DNA of 6,597 bases from assembly GCA_039917655.1 (NCBI GenBank), contig JBDSJC010000131.1, positions 1-6,597 of the forward strand. Reading direction: 5' to 3'. Numbering within the stretch: position 1 is the stretch's first letter; every line of letters begins with the position of its first letter. Shown here one piece after another: positions 5,809 to 6,597 of the stretch. Position numbers and translations under genes: made by a program. The DNA is from PNKC01 sp039917655. Lineage in GTDB: Bacteria > Chloroflexota > Dehalococcoidia > Tepidiformales > Tepidiformaceae. The notes under the pieces were generated by a model. That model saw nothing but the letters and a program-made list of their open reading frames with translations, did no database searches and was not told the origin of the DNA.

Positions 5809-6597
5809 TACCTGCCATCCCCGTATCGGATGCGCGGGTCCAGCCATGCGTAGCTGATGTCCACGATCAGGTTCACCCCGATGACGATGACGGCCACCAT
5901 CATGACCATGGCCTGGATCAACGGGTAATCTCGTTGGTTAATCGCTTGCACCAGCAACCGTCCCGTACCCGGCAATCCAAAGACGGATTCGACGATCACG
6001 GTGCCCGTGATCACGTTCGCTATCTGGCCGCCAAGGACAGTCGCGACAGGAATGAACGCAAGCTTGAGCGTGTGGTGAATGATTACATTCCTTTCGGCGA
6101 GGCCCTTTGCCCGCGCGGTCCGAACGTGGTCCTGGCGGATGACCTCGAGGACAGATGATCGCGTGATTCGCATGAGCACAGCAGCGCTGACGAACCCGAC
6201 CGCAAAACCCGGCAGCGCGAACTGCTGCAGGTTGTGCAGTGGGTCCTTCGTGAACGGGACGTAGGTGAGCGGTGGGAGATATCCGAACCAGACCGAAGGT
6301 ACGACGAGCAGAAGGATGCCTAGCCAGAAGCTGGGGATGGCGAGCCCCAGAAGCGCCACCACCCGAAGGACGTAGTCAATCGGCGTCCCGGACTTTACGC
6401 CAGCGACCACCCCCGATGGGATCGACAGCAGGATCGAGATGCCGACACCGATGACTGCGATTTCGAGCGAGACTGGAAGCGAATCGCGGATGCGGTTCGC
6501 GGTACTGGTGCGGGTGACCAAGGAGTTGCCGAAGTCACCCTGGGCAACGTTTCCGAGCCAATCGAAGTACTGGATGAGTATGGGTCGATCAATGCCG
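5808..6597 (-). CDS. ABC transporter permease, DppB/OppB type (5' end outside window)
   Basis: This is the partner inner-membrane permease of a peptide/nickel-type ABC importer. It is open to the window's right edge: 262 residues are visible and about 50-60 N-terminal residues, including TM1, are missing compared with the usual 310-335. The frame stays open past a TTG at 6521 and encodes the family's periplasmic part (GIDRPILIQYFDWLGNVAQG, then DFGNSLVTRT), so that TTG is not the start. Further landmarks in the visible part are TM segments at about 43-66, 76-100, 128-146, 180-204 and 227-248, the EAA-type ATPase-docking loop RTARAKGLAERNVIIHHTLK (159-178), and the highly conserved ESVFGLPGTGRLLVQAI (203-219) and DPRIRYGDGR end. 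The gene runs directly into the DppC-type gene with a 1-bp TAATG overlap. The binding protein and ATPases of the system are not in the window. Confidence 0.95.
   Translation of the reverse strand, partial: GIDRPILIQYFDWLGNVAQGDFGNSLVTRTSTANRIRDSLPVSLEIAVIGVGISILLSIPSGVVAGVKSGTPIDYVLRVVALLGLAIPSFWLGILLLVVPSVWFGYLPPLTYVPFTKDPLHNLQQFALPGFAVGFVSAAVLMRITRSSVLEVIRQDHVRTARAKGLAERNVIIHHTLKLAFIPVATVLGGQIANVITGTVIVESVFGLPGTGRLLVQAINQRDYPLIQAMVMMVAVIVIGVNLIVDISYAWLDPRIRYGDGR

Noticed and set aside
3809..5847. Longer starts for PPOX (3861), cyclase (4869) and DppC-type (5847) genes
   Set aside because: Each shorter start has better support: GGAGG 6 nt upstream, GAGG 7 nt upstream and a TAATG overlap respectively. 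The extra residues are not family-like.

Overview
The window looks like a chromosomal catabolic or accessory locus from a free-living, moderately high-G+C bacterium (about 60% by eye, with G/C-rich third codon positions). Gene content (a TetR regulator coupled to an acyl-CoA dehydrogenase, a PPOX-class flavin/F420-type oxidoreductase, a cyclase-family hydrolase and a dipeptide-type ABC transporter) is typical of soil or aquatic actinobacteria, Chloroflexi or beta/alphaproteobacteria. I cannot assign a phylum from the sequence alone.

Left half, plus strand (about 1-3077). A leader with a short 7-bp tandem repeat, a plausible promoter and several dyads precedes a TetR-family regulator. Its stop codon overlaps the start of an intact acyl-CoA dehydrogenase (ATGA, 4 bp), so the two are translationally coupled. 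The dehydrogenase is followed after 27 bp by the wreck of a third gene. This is a pseudogene of the HpaB / 4-hydroxybutyryl-CoA dehydratase-like flavoprotein family, recognisable along its whole preserved length. It carries an in-frame stop, five further small indels and an internal deletion of roughly 150 codons. The ancestral unit was therefore probably regulator, acyl-CoA dehydrogenase and HpaB-like flavoenzyme.

Middle (3078-3318). A non-coding stretch of about 240 bp lies between the two convergent units. It contains a nested set of inverted repeats.

Right half, minus strand (3319-6597), transcribed right to left. The order is a DppB/OppB-type permease (5' end outside the window), a DppC/OppC-type permease (TAATG overlap), a cyclase-family protein and a PPOX-class split-barrel protein. 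All are co-oriented with gaps of 111 bp or less, so they probably form one operon. The transporter ATPases and the substrate-binding protein are not in the window. The two enzymes sit where ATPase genes often follow the permeases, which suggests import of a small organic compound linked to its hydrolytic and redox processing. The substrate is unknown.

I do not see a clearly new defence or mobile system here. The points most worth a second look are the multiply damaged HpaB-like pseudogene, the structured convergent intergenic region, the dyads in front of the TetR gene and the unusual transporter-cyclase-PPOX gene order.
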